Below, piece after piece: positions 16,989 through 24,720 of a stretch of DNA of 28,785 nucleotides. Origin of the DNA: Flavobacteriaceae bacterium (GTDB lineage Bacteria; Bacteroidota; Bacteroidia; Flavobacteriales; Flavobacteriaceae). A program made the translations under genes and the position numbers. A model generated the notes under the pieces. The model was not told the DNA's origin, did not search any database, and saw only the letters and a program-made list of their open reading frames with translations. Location: NCBI GenBank assembly GCA_002702745.1, contig PABM01000023.1, forward strand, positions 1 to 28,785, read 5' to 3'. Numbering within the stretch: the stretch's first letter is position 1; every line of letters begins with the position of its first letter.

Positions 16989-18390
16989 CTTCTAAAAATG
17001 AATTATAGCATTTTTCATTCAAATCAGATTTTATAATCTCGTTGAAACCTTCTGTAATATTAATCATTCCACTATGGCCTTTTTTTCTTAAAATTGAAAT
17101 TGCTATAACAGACCTGTATCCTCCAGCACAATGAACATATAAATTTTCTTTATCTTTAAATTCTAGGTATCTGCTCCTCAACAATCTTAGCGGTATATTG
17201 ATTGCTCCTTCTATGTGTTTAGTCGAATATTCAGATTCTTTTCTAACATCAAGGATTTTTATTTTATTTAATTTTAAAACATCAACAAATTTATCTGATT
17301 TTATAGTTTCTAACGACGAAACACTGTATCCTTCTTTCTCCCATTTTTCAACTCCACCTTTTAAATAGCCCAAGCAATTGTCAAAACCAACCCTAGAAAG
17401 TCTAGTTACAGTTTCATTTTCTTTCCCTTTTGGTGTAATCAGTACAATTTTCTTATTGGTATCCTCGATAATACTACCTACCCATGGAGCAAAACTTCCA
17501 TTTAATCCGATAAAAATAGAATTTGGAATGTGTTTTTTGATAAAATCTTTTTGATGCCTTACATCTAGAAGGATGATGTCAGGATTTAAAAGAAAGTTTT
17601 TAAACTCATCGATATCTAAAGCCCTATCTCCTTGCTTGATGACATCATCAAATGAGTTATAGCCTTGCTTGTTCATCATTGCATTTTCTTTAAAATATCT
17701 GGGAGGAGTAGGCATGCCATCTAAAAGTTCTGAAATGAACTCCTGTTTAGACATATTTTTCCTTAATGCATAATTTGTTTTTTTCTGTATTCCAAGTGTA
17801 CTAAACGTCTCTTTACTTAAATTTTTACCACACGATGAACCAGCCCCATGTGCCGGATAGACAATAATATCATCATCCAAAGGCAAAATTTTATTTCTTA
17901 ATGAGTCAAATAAAATTGCAGCTAAGTCTTCAGTTGTTACATTAGAGCTTGTGGCTAAATCAGGCCGACCTACGTCTCCAATGAATAACGTGTCACCGGT
18001 AAAAATTGCTTTGTTTTTTCCATTTTCATCAGAAAGTAAATAACATGTTGATTCAGGTGTATGACCGGGAGTATGGATAGCTTTAATTTTTATTTTACCT
18101 ACATTGAAAACCTCAGAATCTTTGGCATTATAAACAGGATAGTCTGTATATGCATTAGGTCCAAAAATAATCTCAGCTCCTGTATTTCTTGCCAAATCAA
18201 TATGACCTGAGACAAAGTCTGCGTGAAAATGAGTTTCAAAAACATATTTTATTTTGACACCGTTTTTATTAGCCTTATCAACATATTGTTGTGTTTCTCT
18301 TAAAGGGTCAATTATTACTGCCTCATTTTCAGAAACAATATAATATGAGCCTTGAGATAGGCAGCTAGTATAAATTTGTTCAATTTTCAT
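16969..18390 (-). CDS. persulfide dioxygenase fused to two rhodanese domains (CstB-like)
   Basis: 473 residues (numbers here count from a TTG one codon earlier). The N-terminal metallo-beta-lactamase domain has HFHAD (His55, His57, Asp59), His111, Asp134 and His182, the iron-ligand pattern of ETHE1-type persulfide dioxygenases; these oxidise low-molecular persulfides to sulfite. Rhodanese domain 1 (about 254-355) lacks the active cysteine, reading LITPKG in the loop. Domain 2 (about 363-455) keeps it as Cys422 in HCAGGYRS. This dioxygenase, inactive rhodanese, active rhodanese order is that of Staphylococcus CstB. The ATG at 18390 is preferred to the TTG. The predicted role is sulfide detoxification; no CsoR/CstR-type regulator gene is adjacent. 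Confidence 0.85.
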   Translation of the reverse strand: MKIEQIYTSCLSQGSYYIVSENEAVIIDPLRETQQYVDKANKNGVKIKYVFETHFHADFVSGHIDLARNTGAEIIFGPNAYTDYPVYNAKDSEVFNVGKIKIKAIHTPGHTPESTCYLLSDENGKNKAIFTGDTLFIGDVGRPDLATSSNVTTEDLAAILFDSLRNKILPLDDDIIVYPAHGAGSSCGKNLSKETFSTLGIQKKTNYALRKNMSKQEFISELLDGMPTPPRYFKENAMMNKQGYNSFDDVIKQGDRALDIDEFKNFLLNPDIILLDVRHQKDFIKKHIPNSIFIGLNGSFAPWVGSIIEDTNKKIVLITPKGKENETVTRLSRVGFDNCLGYLKGGVEKWEKEGYSVSSLETIKSDKFVDVLKLNKIKILDVRKESEYSTKHIEGAINIPLRLLRSRYLEFKDKENLYVHCAGGYRSVIAISILRKKGHSGMINITEGFNEIIKSDLNEKCYNSFLEASCNSI

Positions 18391-18401
18391 CAATTGTAAA
18401 A

Positions 18402-18581
18402 TTATAAAATAATTAGCATAATAATTCCACCTATTGCCATTCCTTCAATGTATGAAAGCCATAATGCGTCAAAAGTTGATAATTTTATTGAACTTAAAAC
18501 ATGATCAATGTTTTCTTTATAAGGTTTTGTTATTATGTATATGCTACCAGCAATTACTATATAGATTGAAATAATTTTCAT
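18402..18581 (-). CDS. 59-residue membrane protein upstream of the persulfide dioxygenase
   Basis: A complete small reading frame from ATG (18581) to TAA (18402), opening MKIISIYIVIAGSIYIIT. It has a hydrophobic N-terminal segment (about 3-18), a polar middle with Lys, Glu and His, then a second hydrophobic segment ending GMAIGGIIMLIIL, so two membrane helices are likely. It ends 11 bases before the dioxygenase ATG on the same strand, consistent with an operon. No family was recognised. The Gly-rich second helix and alternation of hydrophobic and polar stretches make it look coding rather than random. Confidence 0.6.
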   Translation of the reverse strand: MKIISIYIVIAGSIYIITKPYKENIDHVLSSIKLSTFDALWLSYIEGMAIGGIIMLIIL

Positions 18582-18641
18582 ACTGTAAATTTACAAATCT
18601 TTACTAATGAAAGTTTTAATATCTTTATATAAAATATTCTG

Positions 18642-19091
18642 ATGTATTCAATTGATTTTAATCAAAATCTAATAAAAGACGTCATGTTAGTCGATATAGA
18701 CAAACTAAAACCTCATGAAAAAATCATTGAAAAAAAGAAGAGTTCGCTTGCAAAGTTCATAAAATCATATGAAAGCTACTATATAATATCATCAATTGTT
18801 TGCTGTCATGAAAGTTTGTTGATAATAGACGGACATCACAGGTATTTTGCATTAAAGGAGCTAGGTTTCGAAAAAGCTCCAGTTACATTAATAGATTATA
18901 AAAGTGATTATATAAGAACAGGTAAAATAAATCCTCTTGAAAAAAAAAAATTAATTGATATAGGAAAAAGTTCAACTCTTCTTGAGCCAAAAAGTACAGA
19001 ACATGCCGTATATTGTAATAAGTCTAATAAATGGGAGCCAATAATTTTATTATCTTCCATGTTTAAGATTGAAACCAAAGAAATAAATTAA
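18642..19091 (+). CDS. ParB/SerK-fold protein, possible free-serine kinase
   Basis: 149 residues with the ParB N-terminal/sulfiredoxin fold signature: LKPHE near residues 22-26 and IDGHHRYFALKELG at 62-75, followed by the strand APVTLIDY. The combination of a Glu after LKPH (Glu26) with DGHHR (Asp63, His65, His66, Arg67) resembles SerK, the archaeal ADP-dependent L-serine kinase, and SbnI, rather than plasmid-partition ParB, which has GERR in place of DGHHR. There is no DNA-binding helix-turn-helix domain and no parA beside it. The C-terminal part (about 95-149) is unassigned. Kinase activity is inference. It starts a same-strand run of five genes. Confidence 0.6.
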   Translation: MYSIDFNQNLIKDVMLVDIDKLKPHEKIIEKKKSSLAKFIKSYESYYIISSIVCCHESLLIIDGHHRYFALKELGFEKAPVTLIDYKSDYIRTGKINPLEKKKLIDIGKSSTLLEPKSTEHAVYCNKSNKWEPIILLSSMFKIETKEIN

Positions 19092-19104
19092 CAAATAGTT
19101 CAAA

Positions 19105-19419
19105 ATGATTTTATCAACTACAGAATTAATACCAAATCAAGAAATAGAAAAGATCTTAGGCATTGCGAGAGGATCAACTGTTAGGTCAAGAAATGTTGCA
19201 AGAGATTTGGTAGCCCAACTCAAAAACATAATTGGGGGAGAAATAGAAGAATACACCAAATTACAAGCATATGCTAGAGAACAAGCACTTGAAAGATTAA
19301 TCGTTGATGCTAATAATTTGGGAGCTGATGCAGTTTTAAATATCAGATTTACCACATCTGTAATTGCACAAGGAACCTCAGAGATTCTAGCATATGGAAC
19401 AGCGGTTACTCTAAAATAA
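19105..19419 (+). CDS. YbjQ/UPF0145 family protein
   Basis: 104 residues, the normal length of the YbjQ (UPF0145, DUF74) family, which forms pentameric rings in solved structures and has been called a heavy-metal-binding domain without firm functional proof. Family marks are RGSTVRSRNVARD (about 22-34), a helix with GGEIEEYTKL, and GADAVLNIRF near residue 75. It sits 13 bases after the SerK-like gene and is followed by a tiny membrane peptide, as often seen for small YbjQ clusters. No cysteine is present, so any metal binding would use other ligands. Confidence 0.88.
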   Translation: MILSTTELIPNQEIEKILGIARGSTVRSRNVARDLVAQLKNIIGGEIEEYTKLQAYAREQALERLIVDANNLGADAVLNIRFTTSVIAQGTSEILAYGTAVTLK

Positions 19420-19424
19420 TTTTT

Positions 19425-19532
19425 ATGTTTACTGGAATAATTTCGATAGCTATTGTAATTTTGTTAATCTGGCTAATAGTTAATAGAGTTAGGCAGACAG
19501 ATAATGAAAAATTTGATAAACGAAATAATTGA
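19425..19532 (+). CDS. 35-residue single-span membrane peptide
   Basis: ATG at 19425 to TGA at 19530-19532. The first 20 residues (MFTGIISIAIVILLIWLIVN) form one hydrophobic helix; the remaining 15 are highly charged (RVRQTD, NEKFDKR), giving a cytoplasmic-tail topology by the positive-inside rule. It fills the gap between the YbjQ gene (5 bases before) and the cysteine-rich gene (4 bases after), spacing that suggests a real, coupled gene. Family unknown. Confidence 0.6.
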   Translation: MFTGIISIAIVILLIWLIVNRVRQTDNEKFDKRNN

Positions 19533-19536
19533 TTAA

Positions 19537-19728
19537 ATGGAAACTTATAAATGTAATAAGTGTGGAATGGCTGTTAATGCCAGCTGTGCTTCATGTAATG
19601 AACCCCTAAAAAACGATTACCTTATAATAGATGATGAATCAAAGGTTCAAATTTCAATATATCCTGGTTTTGAAGGTAAGATAAAGTCACCGCAGTGTTG
19701 CGGGGAAGACATTTTGTGTGAATTCTAA
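19537..19728 (+). CDS. small cysteine-rich zinc-ribbon-like protein
   Basis: 63 residues with seven cysteines: CNKC (5 and 8... CxxC), CASC (17 and 20) and a late CC plus single C (QCCGEDILC). Paired CxxC knuckles indicate zinc binding. Between them, at about residues 43-46, YPGF occupies a place where similar flavobacterial small proteins appear (from memory) to have CPxC before GKIKSP, so one knuckle may be lost here. No enzymatic domain. It is four bases after the membrane peptide and 17 bases before the large secreted protein, as part of the same run. Function unknown. Confidence 0.65.
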   Translation: METYKCNKCGMAVNASCASCNEPLKNDYLIIDDESKVQISIYPGFEGKIKSPQCCGEDILCEF

Positions 19729-19745
19729 ATAAAACAAATCATTTA

Positions 19746-22700
19746 ATGAGGTGTTGCATTTTTTTATTATTCCTCTGTTTACAATTTTCTTATTCTCAAC
19801 AATTTAGAAATGTTAATCAGCTTTCAGGTATTAGCCACATCAGTAATAATAATGGAGTTGCTGCTGCTGATTATGATTTAGACGGAGATCTTGATTTGTT
19901 TGTTGTTTCATATTTTTCTGATGGCTCCGAGGCTAATTGGAGTAGACTTTTAGAAAATCAAAACGATGGAAGTTTTATTGATGTAACTGAAAATTCGGGT
20001 TTTAATCAAAATCTAAACCACCAAATTAACCTTATTAATATAGATGAAAATGGAGATCAGTTATTTGATGTCATAGAGCAAGGAGACAGACTTAGTGCTT
20101 CTTGGGGTGATTTTAACAATGATGGCTATCCAGATATTTTTTTAGGCAACGCAGTTCAGAGTCAACTTTACAAAAATAATGCTGATGGAACTTTTACAGA
20201 TATTACAGAATCTGCTGGTTTTCAGGCTAATTGCGAAGAATGTTACACAGCAGGTGCATTATGGCTAGATTATGATTTAGATGGTTTTTTAGATATATTT
20301 TTATCAGATTACAATCAATCATCCCCAAATAGATTATACAGAAATTTAGGAAATGAAACCTTTGAAGAGATTGATATATCATCTATTCCACACACAGCTG
20401 GGGCAAATTCGTTTTCAGCGATTCCTATTCACGCTAATAACGATATCTACCCCGATATATACATAGCAAATGATTATGATTATCATAATCAATTATTGAT
20501 TAATCAGAACGGTGAAGGGTTTGTAAATATGGTCTCAGATTATGGTTTAGAAGATCCGTATGATGGAATGGGCTTAGCAACATGTGATTTTAATAATGAC
20601 TTAAAAATTGATTTATTAGTAACCAATATTAGACAAAACAGTTTTTATGTAAGAGATTTTGAAGGGAGCTTTTTAACATATACCGAAAACTCAGAACAGC
20701 TAAACATTAAGGACACAGGGTGGGCATGGGGAGCAATTTTTTCTGATTTTAATCATGATGGTTTTGAGGATTTATATGTGGCTAATGGATTTTGGAACCC
20801 TGAACCTAACGAATACTATGTTAATGTTCAGGTTGACAATGGCAACTATTTTCAACTAGGGTATTTTTCGGAAGATGCGTTAGGTAACGAATATACCAAA
20901 AGTAGATCTGTAAATTCTTTAGATTATGATAATGATGGTGATTTAGATCTTATTTATACCTCCGTAACAGATAACGAAACTATTACAAAACTTAACTTAT
21001 GGGAAAACAGGTCAATTGATGGTTATTATACAAATGAAATTTCTGGAAATTGGGTAAAATTTAATCTGGAAGGTACAATTTCAAACCGAGATGGTTTGGG
21101 ATCAATAGTTCAAATCAATTTTGAAGATGGCACAAGTCAAATTAGACACTACACTGGTTCAGGATATCAACAACAATCCTTACAACCAATACACTTTGGC
21201 GGAGGTGAACAAATTAATATTTCTAATGTTTCTGTAATATGGCCCAGTTCAGGTGAAGAAATATTTTATGATTTACAAATGAACTCAACATATTTAATTG
21301 TTGAAGGAGAAGGAATACAGTTAATTGATAACAATACGAGTATTGAGATCGAAGGTTGTACAAACATTTATTCATGTAATTACAGCCCCGTAGCAACTGT
21401 TGATGATGGTTCATGTGCATTTATTTATTCTGAAGAAATTATTGGTGAAAGTATAGTTGAGCCATTATTAGAATATTCTTATTCCTACGAAGATGAATCA
21501 ATTATTTCCTACAATTGGGAAGTTGAAAATGGAGTTGTTATTTCTGGAGACGGAACATCGGAAATTATTGTAAAATGGGATATTGCGAATACTGGAAATA
21601 TATCACTTATTGCCACGGATCAAAATTGTTCTACAAATCCTATTGATTTTAGTGTAGCAGTTGAACTTCCTGAATCATATTCTGATTATAATTATTCTGT
21701 TGCAAGACTCTGGAATGAGGTTCTATTATTTTCAATCAGAAATGACCTTGCAAGACCAACTGTCCATGCTAGAAATTTATTTCATACTAGCGCTGCAATG
21801 TATGATGCCTGGTCAACAGTTAACAATATGGGGTCTCCATATTTGCTGGGGAATAATGTAAATGGTTTTGACTCTGAGTTTTCTTCATTTTCAAATTCAG
21901 AATCGACCTCTTTTAATGAAATTAATGCTATAAGTTATTCAGCTTATAGAATTATAAATCACAGATTTTCAGAATCACCTGGTTACGAAAGGATACAAGA
22001 AAAAAGTAATGCTTTAATGAATTTGTTAAATCTTGATAAAGATTATTTAGATTCAGAAAATTTCGTTGGTAATTCAGCATCCTTGGGTAATTATATTGCT
22101 GAAAATTATATTCAGTACGGGATAACTGATGGATCAAATGAAAACATGGACTATGTTAATCTTCATTATAATCCAGTCAATGAACCAATGTCAGTAAGTG
22201 CTAAAGGAAATCCAAATATGACGGATCCAAACAGATGGCAGCCTCTAAGCTTCGATGTTTTTGTTGATCAAAGCGGAAATGTTTTGGAAACAAATACTCC
22301 TAGATTTTTAGGTGCAGAGTGGGGTAATGTTTCCCCTTTTGGTTTAAATGAAAATGATATGACACAATATGAAAGGGATGGTAACTTTTATAATGTATAT
22401 CATGACCCTGGAATGCCTCCTCTAATCGATGATGATTTGGAAACCAATGAATTATTTATTGAATCTTTTCTAATGGTTCCTATATGGGGATCACATCTGT
22501 CTCCCTTAGATGAAACTTCGTGGGATATTTCCCCTAATTCACTTGGGAATGTAGACGATGATAGCTATCCTACAGATTTTAGCAATTATACATCTTTCTA
22601 TAACTATTTTAATGGTGGAGATACTAGTCAAGGTTATAATACAAATCCAGTGACTGGTGAAACCTATGAAATTCAAAATGTACTACGTGGAGATTATGCT

Positions 22701-23792
22701 AGAGTTCTGGCTGAATACTGGGCTGATGGACCAGATTCAGAAACACCTCCAGGCCATTGGTTTGTTTTACTAAATTCAATAAATGACAATCCCCAATTAG
22801 AAAAGAAATTTAAGGGTGAAGGAGAAATATTATCTGATTTAGAATGGGATATAAAATCATATTTTATTCTTGGTGGGGTGATGCATGATGTTGCTATTTC
22901 TGTGTGGGGAATTAAAGGTTGGTACGATTATGTGCGGCCTATTTCAGTAATTAGATATTTTTCTGAGCTTGGGCAAAGTACAGACACATCTTTAGAAAAT
23001 TTTGATGAAAATGGATTTACATTAATTGACGGTTTAATAGAAATCGTTCAAGCTGATGATCCTCTAGCCGTAGATAATGAGGAAAATATTGGAAAAATAA
23101 AATTATACACATGGAAAGGACATGAATATATTGACGACATTGAAAATGAATTTGCAGGAGTGGGATGGATATTGGCTGAAAATTGGTGGCCATATCAGCG
23201 ACCAACTTTTGTGACACCAAATTTTGCTGGTTATGTTTCTGGCCATTCTACTTTTTCAAGAGCTTCCGCAGAAATGCTTGAAAATTTTACAGGAAGTCCT
23301 TATTTTCCAGGTGGAATGGGAATACATCTGGCTAAACAGAGAGAATTCTTGGTTTTTGAAGATGGCCCAAGTCAGGATGTAGAACTTCAATGGGTTTCTT
23401 ACAAGGATGCTGCTGATCAATGTAGTTTGTCAAGAATTTGGGGAGGAATTCATCCATATATTGATGATATTCCAGGTAGATTAATTGGGCAAATCATTGG
23501 TAATGAAAGTTTTGAATTTGGTGCTCAGTACTTTCAAGAGAATCTTTCAAATCCTGAAATTCAAATTCCAAATATTAAGCTAACTCAAAATCCCATATCA
23601 AAAAATGGTATAATTAAACTTGTTAATACCAAAGGTCATGAATCGTTTAAATTGTTTACATTGACAGGTCAATCTATACAAATTTCAAGCAAATTTCATA
23701 GCGGAATAACCGAGATTTTCTCAAATAATTTAACCTCCGGTATATACTTACTAAGATCTGATGAAATTATCTTTAAGATTATAGTAAGATAA
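19746..23792 (+). CDS. secreted FG-GAP/ASPIC-UnbV protein fused to a vanadium haloperoxidase domain, T9SS cargo
   Basis: 1348 residues. A signal peptide (1-18) is followed by about six FG-GAP/VCBS repeats (about 38-405) with calcium-loop motifs such as DYDLDGDLDL (42-51), DFNNDGYPDI and DFNHDGFEDL. An ASPIC/UnbV domain (about 440-522) follows, then a GCT-to-DGSC cysteine motif (about 537-557) and a PKD-like segment (about 560-635). Residues about 644-1265 match the vanadium-dependent haloperoxidase/PAP2 fold: Lys1057 and Arg1064 (KGWYDYVRP), Ser1165-Gly1166-His1167 (SGHS), Arg1230 and His1236 (SRIWGGIHPY). The spacing equals that of Curvularia chloroperoxidase (K353/R360, S402-H404, R490/H496). 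A type IX sorting domain closes the protein (about 1275-1348). Halide oxidation at or outside the cell surface is inferred; a phosphatase is the alternative. Confidence 0.85.
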   Translation: MRCCIFLLFLCLQFSYSQQFRNVNQLSGISHISNNNGVAAADYDLDGDLDLFVVSYFSDGSEANWSRLLENQNDGSFIDVTENSGFNQNLNHQINLINIDENGDQLFDVIEQGDRLSASWGDFNNDGYPDIFLGNAVQSQLYKNNADGTFTDITESAGFQANCEECYTAGALWLDYDLDGFLDIFLSDYNQSSPNRLYRNLGNETFEEIDISSIPHTAGANSFSAIPIHANNDIYPDIYIANDYDYHNQLLINQNGEGFVNMVSDYGLEDPYDGMGLATCDFNNDLKIDLLVTNIRQNSFYVRDFEGSFLTYTENSEQLNIKDTGWAWGAIFSDFNHDGFEDLYVANGFWNPEPNEYYVNVQVDNGNYFQLGYFSEDALGNEYTKSRSVNSLDYDNDGDLDLIYTSVTDNETITKLNLWENRSIDGYYTNEISGNWVKFNLEGTISNRDGLGSIVQINFEDGTSQIRHYTGSGYQQQSLQPIHFGGGEQINISNVSVIWPSSGEEIFYDLQMNSTYLIVEGEGIQLIDNNTSIEIEGCTNIYSCNYSPVATVDDGSCAFIYSEEIIGESIVEPLLEYSYSYEDESIISYNWEVENGVVISGDGTSEIIVKWDIANTGNISLIATDQNCSTNPIDFSVAVELPESYSDYNYSVARLWNEVLLFSIRNDLARPTVHARNLFHTSAAMYDAWSTVNNMGSPYLLGNNVNGFDSEFSSFSNSESTSFNEINAISYSAYRIINHRFSESPGYERIQEKSNALMNLLNLDKDYLDSENFVGNSASLGNYIAENYIQYGITDGSNENMDYVNLHYNPVNEPMSVSAKGNPNMTDPNRWQPLSFDVFVDQSGNVLETNTPRFLGAEWGNVSPFGLNENDMTQYERDGNFYNVYHDPGMPPLIDDDLETNELFIESFLMVPIWGSHLSPLDETSWDISPNSLGNVDDDSYPTDFSNYTSFYNYFNGGDTSQGYNTNPVTGETYEIQNVLRGDYARVLAEYWADGPDSETPPGHWFVLLNSINDNPQLEKKFKGEGEILSDLEWDIKSYFILGGVMHDVAISVWGIKGWYDYVRPISVIRYFSELGQSTDTSLENFDENGFTLIDGLIEIVQADDPLAVDNEENIGKIKLYTWKGHEYIDDIENEFAGVGWILAENWWPYQRPTFVTPNFAGYVSGHSTFSRASAEMLENFTGSPYFPGGMGIHLAKQREFLVFEDGPSQDVELQWVSYKDAADQCSLSRIWGGIHPYIDDIPGRLIGQIIGNESFEFGAQYFQENLSNPEIQIPNIKLTQNPISKNGIIKLVNTKGHESFKLFTLTGQSIQISSKFHSGITEIFSNNLTSGIYLLRSDEIIFKIIVR

Positions 23793-23803
23793 TTTTTGTT
23801 TAT

Positions 23804-23811
23804 TAAATTTG
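23804..23811 (+). promoter_or_regulatory. -7 element ahead of tRNA-Arg
   Basis: TAAATTTG, an exact TAnnTTTG, followed by C as in many flavobacterial tRNA promoters. It ends 11 bases before the tRNA. No TTG lies at the ideal upstream distance, so the match is partial. Confidence 0.45.
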
Positions 23812-23822
23812 CTTGCCAAAAA

Positions 23823-23896
23823 GGCCTCGTAGCATAACTGAATAGTGCATCTGATTACGGCTCAGAAGGTTGGGGGTTTGAATCCCTCCGAGGTCA
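23823..23896 (+). tRNA. tRNA-Arg (anticodon ACG)
   Basis: Complete cloverleaf. The acceptor stem pairs GGCCTCG with CGAGGTC (one G-U), the D stem GCAT with GTGC, and the anticodon stem TCTGA with TCAGA around TTACGGC with anticodon ACG, where A34 is normally edited to inosine by TadA. The T stem pairs GGGGG with CCCTC around TTTGAAT. The discriminator is A and no CCA is encoded. A terminator follows 8 bases later. Confidence 0.96.
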
Positions 23897-23904
23897 CATT
23901 TGTT

Positions 23905-23934
23905 AAGACTCACTTTTATAAGTGGGTCTTTTTT
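23905..23934 (+). terminator. intrinsic terminator after tRNA-Arg
   Basis: AAGACTCACTT (23905-23915) pairs over 11 positions with AAGTGGGTCTT (23920-23930), with one G-U pair and a TTAT loop, and the stem runs into TTTTTT. It ends the tRNA-Arg transcript and any read-through from the haloperoxidase gene. Confidence 0.85.
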
Positions 23935-23959
23935 GATAGGGTTAAATTCTTATACATTT

Positions 23960-24667
23960 TTAAAAAGAGTCATACTTACTATTCCAAATACTTTCACTGA
24001 AATTTTTTCTTGTTAAAAAGAAAGTATAGAAGAAAATAAATATAAATCCTTTTACCAGGAATAAAAATAGGATGAACACTTCTGAGAATGTTAGGCTAGG
24101 AATAAACAGCTTTCCAAGTAATGCAAAAAATACACTTACCAGAACCGAGAATATAGTTAGGTTATCAATATTTTTGAATGGAAGAACTAATAATTTTCTA
24201 AGGTAATTGAATTCCTCACCCCATTTGTGAATCAAGTAATAATAGTCGTTACCTATGGGGATAAAAAGAATCGGATCATCAGGACTTTTAATTTTGAATA
24301 GTTTTGATGGAGCCATTATCATAAAGTTATTGAGGTTGGTATCATGTTTCTTTTCAATATCACTTATTATTTTTGTAATATTTTTTGGATATTCACCTTT
24401 GAATAAATTAGAATCTAAAAACCTTAATCTGTATCTGACACATATATTTTTTATAGTGTCTTTGTGAAAAATATTTTTTGTTTCCATCTCTTCAAATTTG
24501 AGTTGATTGAAACTTCCATTATTAGAATCTTTTAATGATTGGGTTATTCTTTCTTTCCTTGAATCTTCTTTAGTCCAAATATTTTTAAGCAGAGAAGTAA
24601 GCTCATTAGTGCTAATTTGCTTATTTCTTTCATGTAATAACTCCTCAAATAGGTTTACTTTTTTCAT
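23960..24667 (-). CDS. unknown flavobacterial protein with C-terminal membrane helices
   Basis: 235 residues with no recognised Pfam-type domain. The N-terminal part (1-165) is soluble, mixed-charge and opens MKKVNLFEELLHERN; it contains RYRLRFLDSNLFKG and a compact stretch APSKLFKIKSPDDPILFIPIGNDYY. Two hydrophobic segments follow (about 171-192 and 197-220), so the soluble domain is likely cytoplasmic and membrane-anchored. Similar sequences occur as hypothetical proteins in other Flavobacteriia (from memory). It is convergent with the tRNA-Arg terminator. Downstream of the SRPBCC gene by 53 bases on the same strand, it may share its transcript. Confidence 0.65.
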   Translation of the reverse strand: MKKVNLFEELLHERNKQISTNELTSLLKNIWTKEDSRKERITQSLKDSNNGSFNQLKFEEMETKNIFHKDTIKNICVRYRLRFLDSNLFKGEYPKNITKIISDIEKKHDTNLNNFMIMAPSKLFKIKSPDDPILFIPIGNDYYYLIHKWGEEFNYLRKLLVLPFKNIDNLTIFSVLVSVFFALLGKLFIPSLTFSEVFILFLFLVKGFIFIFFYTFFLTRKNFSESIWNSKYDSF

Positions 24668-24720
24668 TATAATTTTAAATATAAACTTCTACCAAAATTT
24701 ATACCAAACAACTTTAATTT

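Noticed and set aside
18391..18393. TTG start one codon before the persulfide dioxygenase ATG
   Set aside because: The ATG at 18390 immediately follows and is the normal start for the family.
18642..19091. Plasmid or phage partition ParB
   Set aside because: No DNA-binding domain, no parA nearby, DGHHR rather than GERR motif, and no centromere-like repeats.
21661..22137. Short open frames overlapping the haloperoxidase gene
   Set aside because: Other-frame shadows of a long gene with clear domains; no recognisable product.
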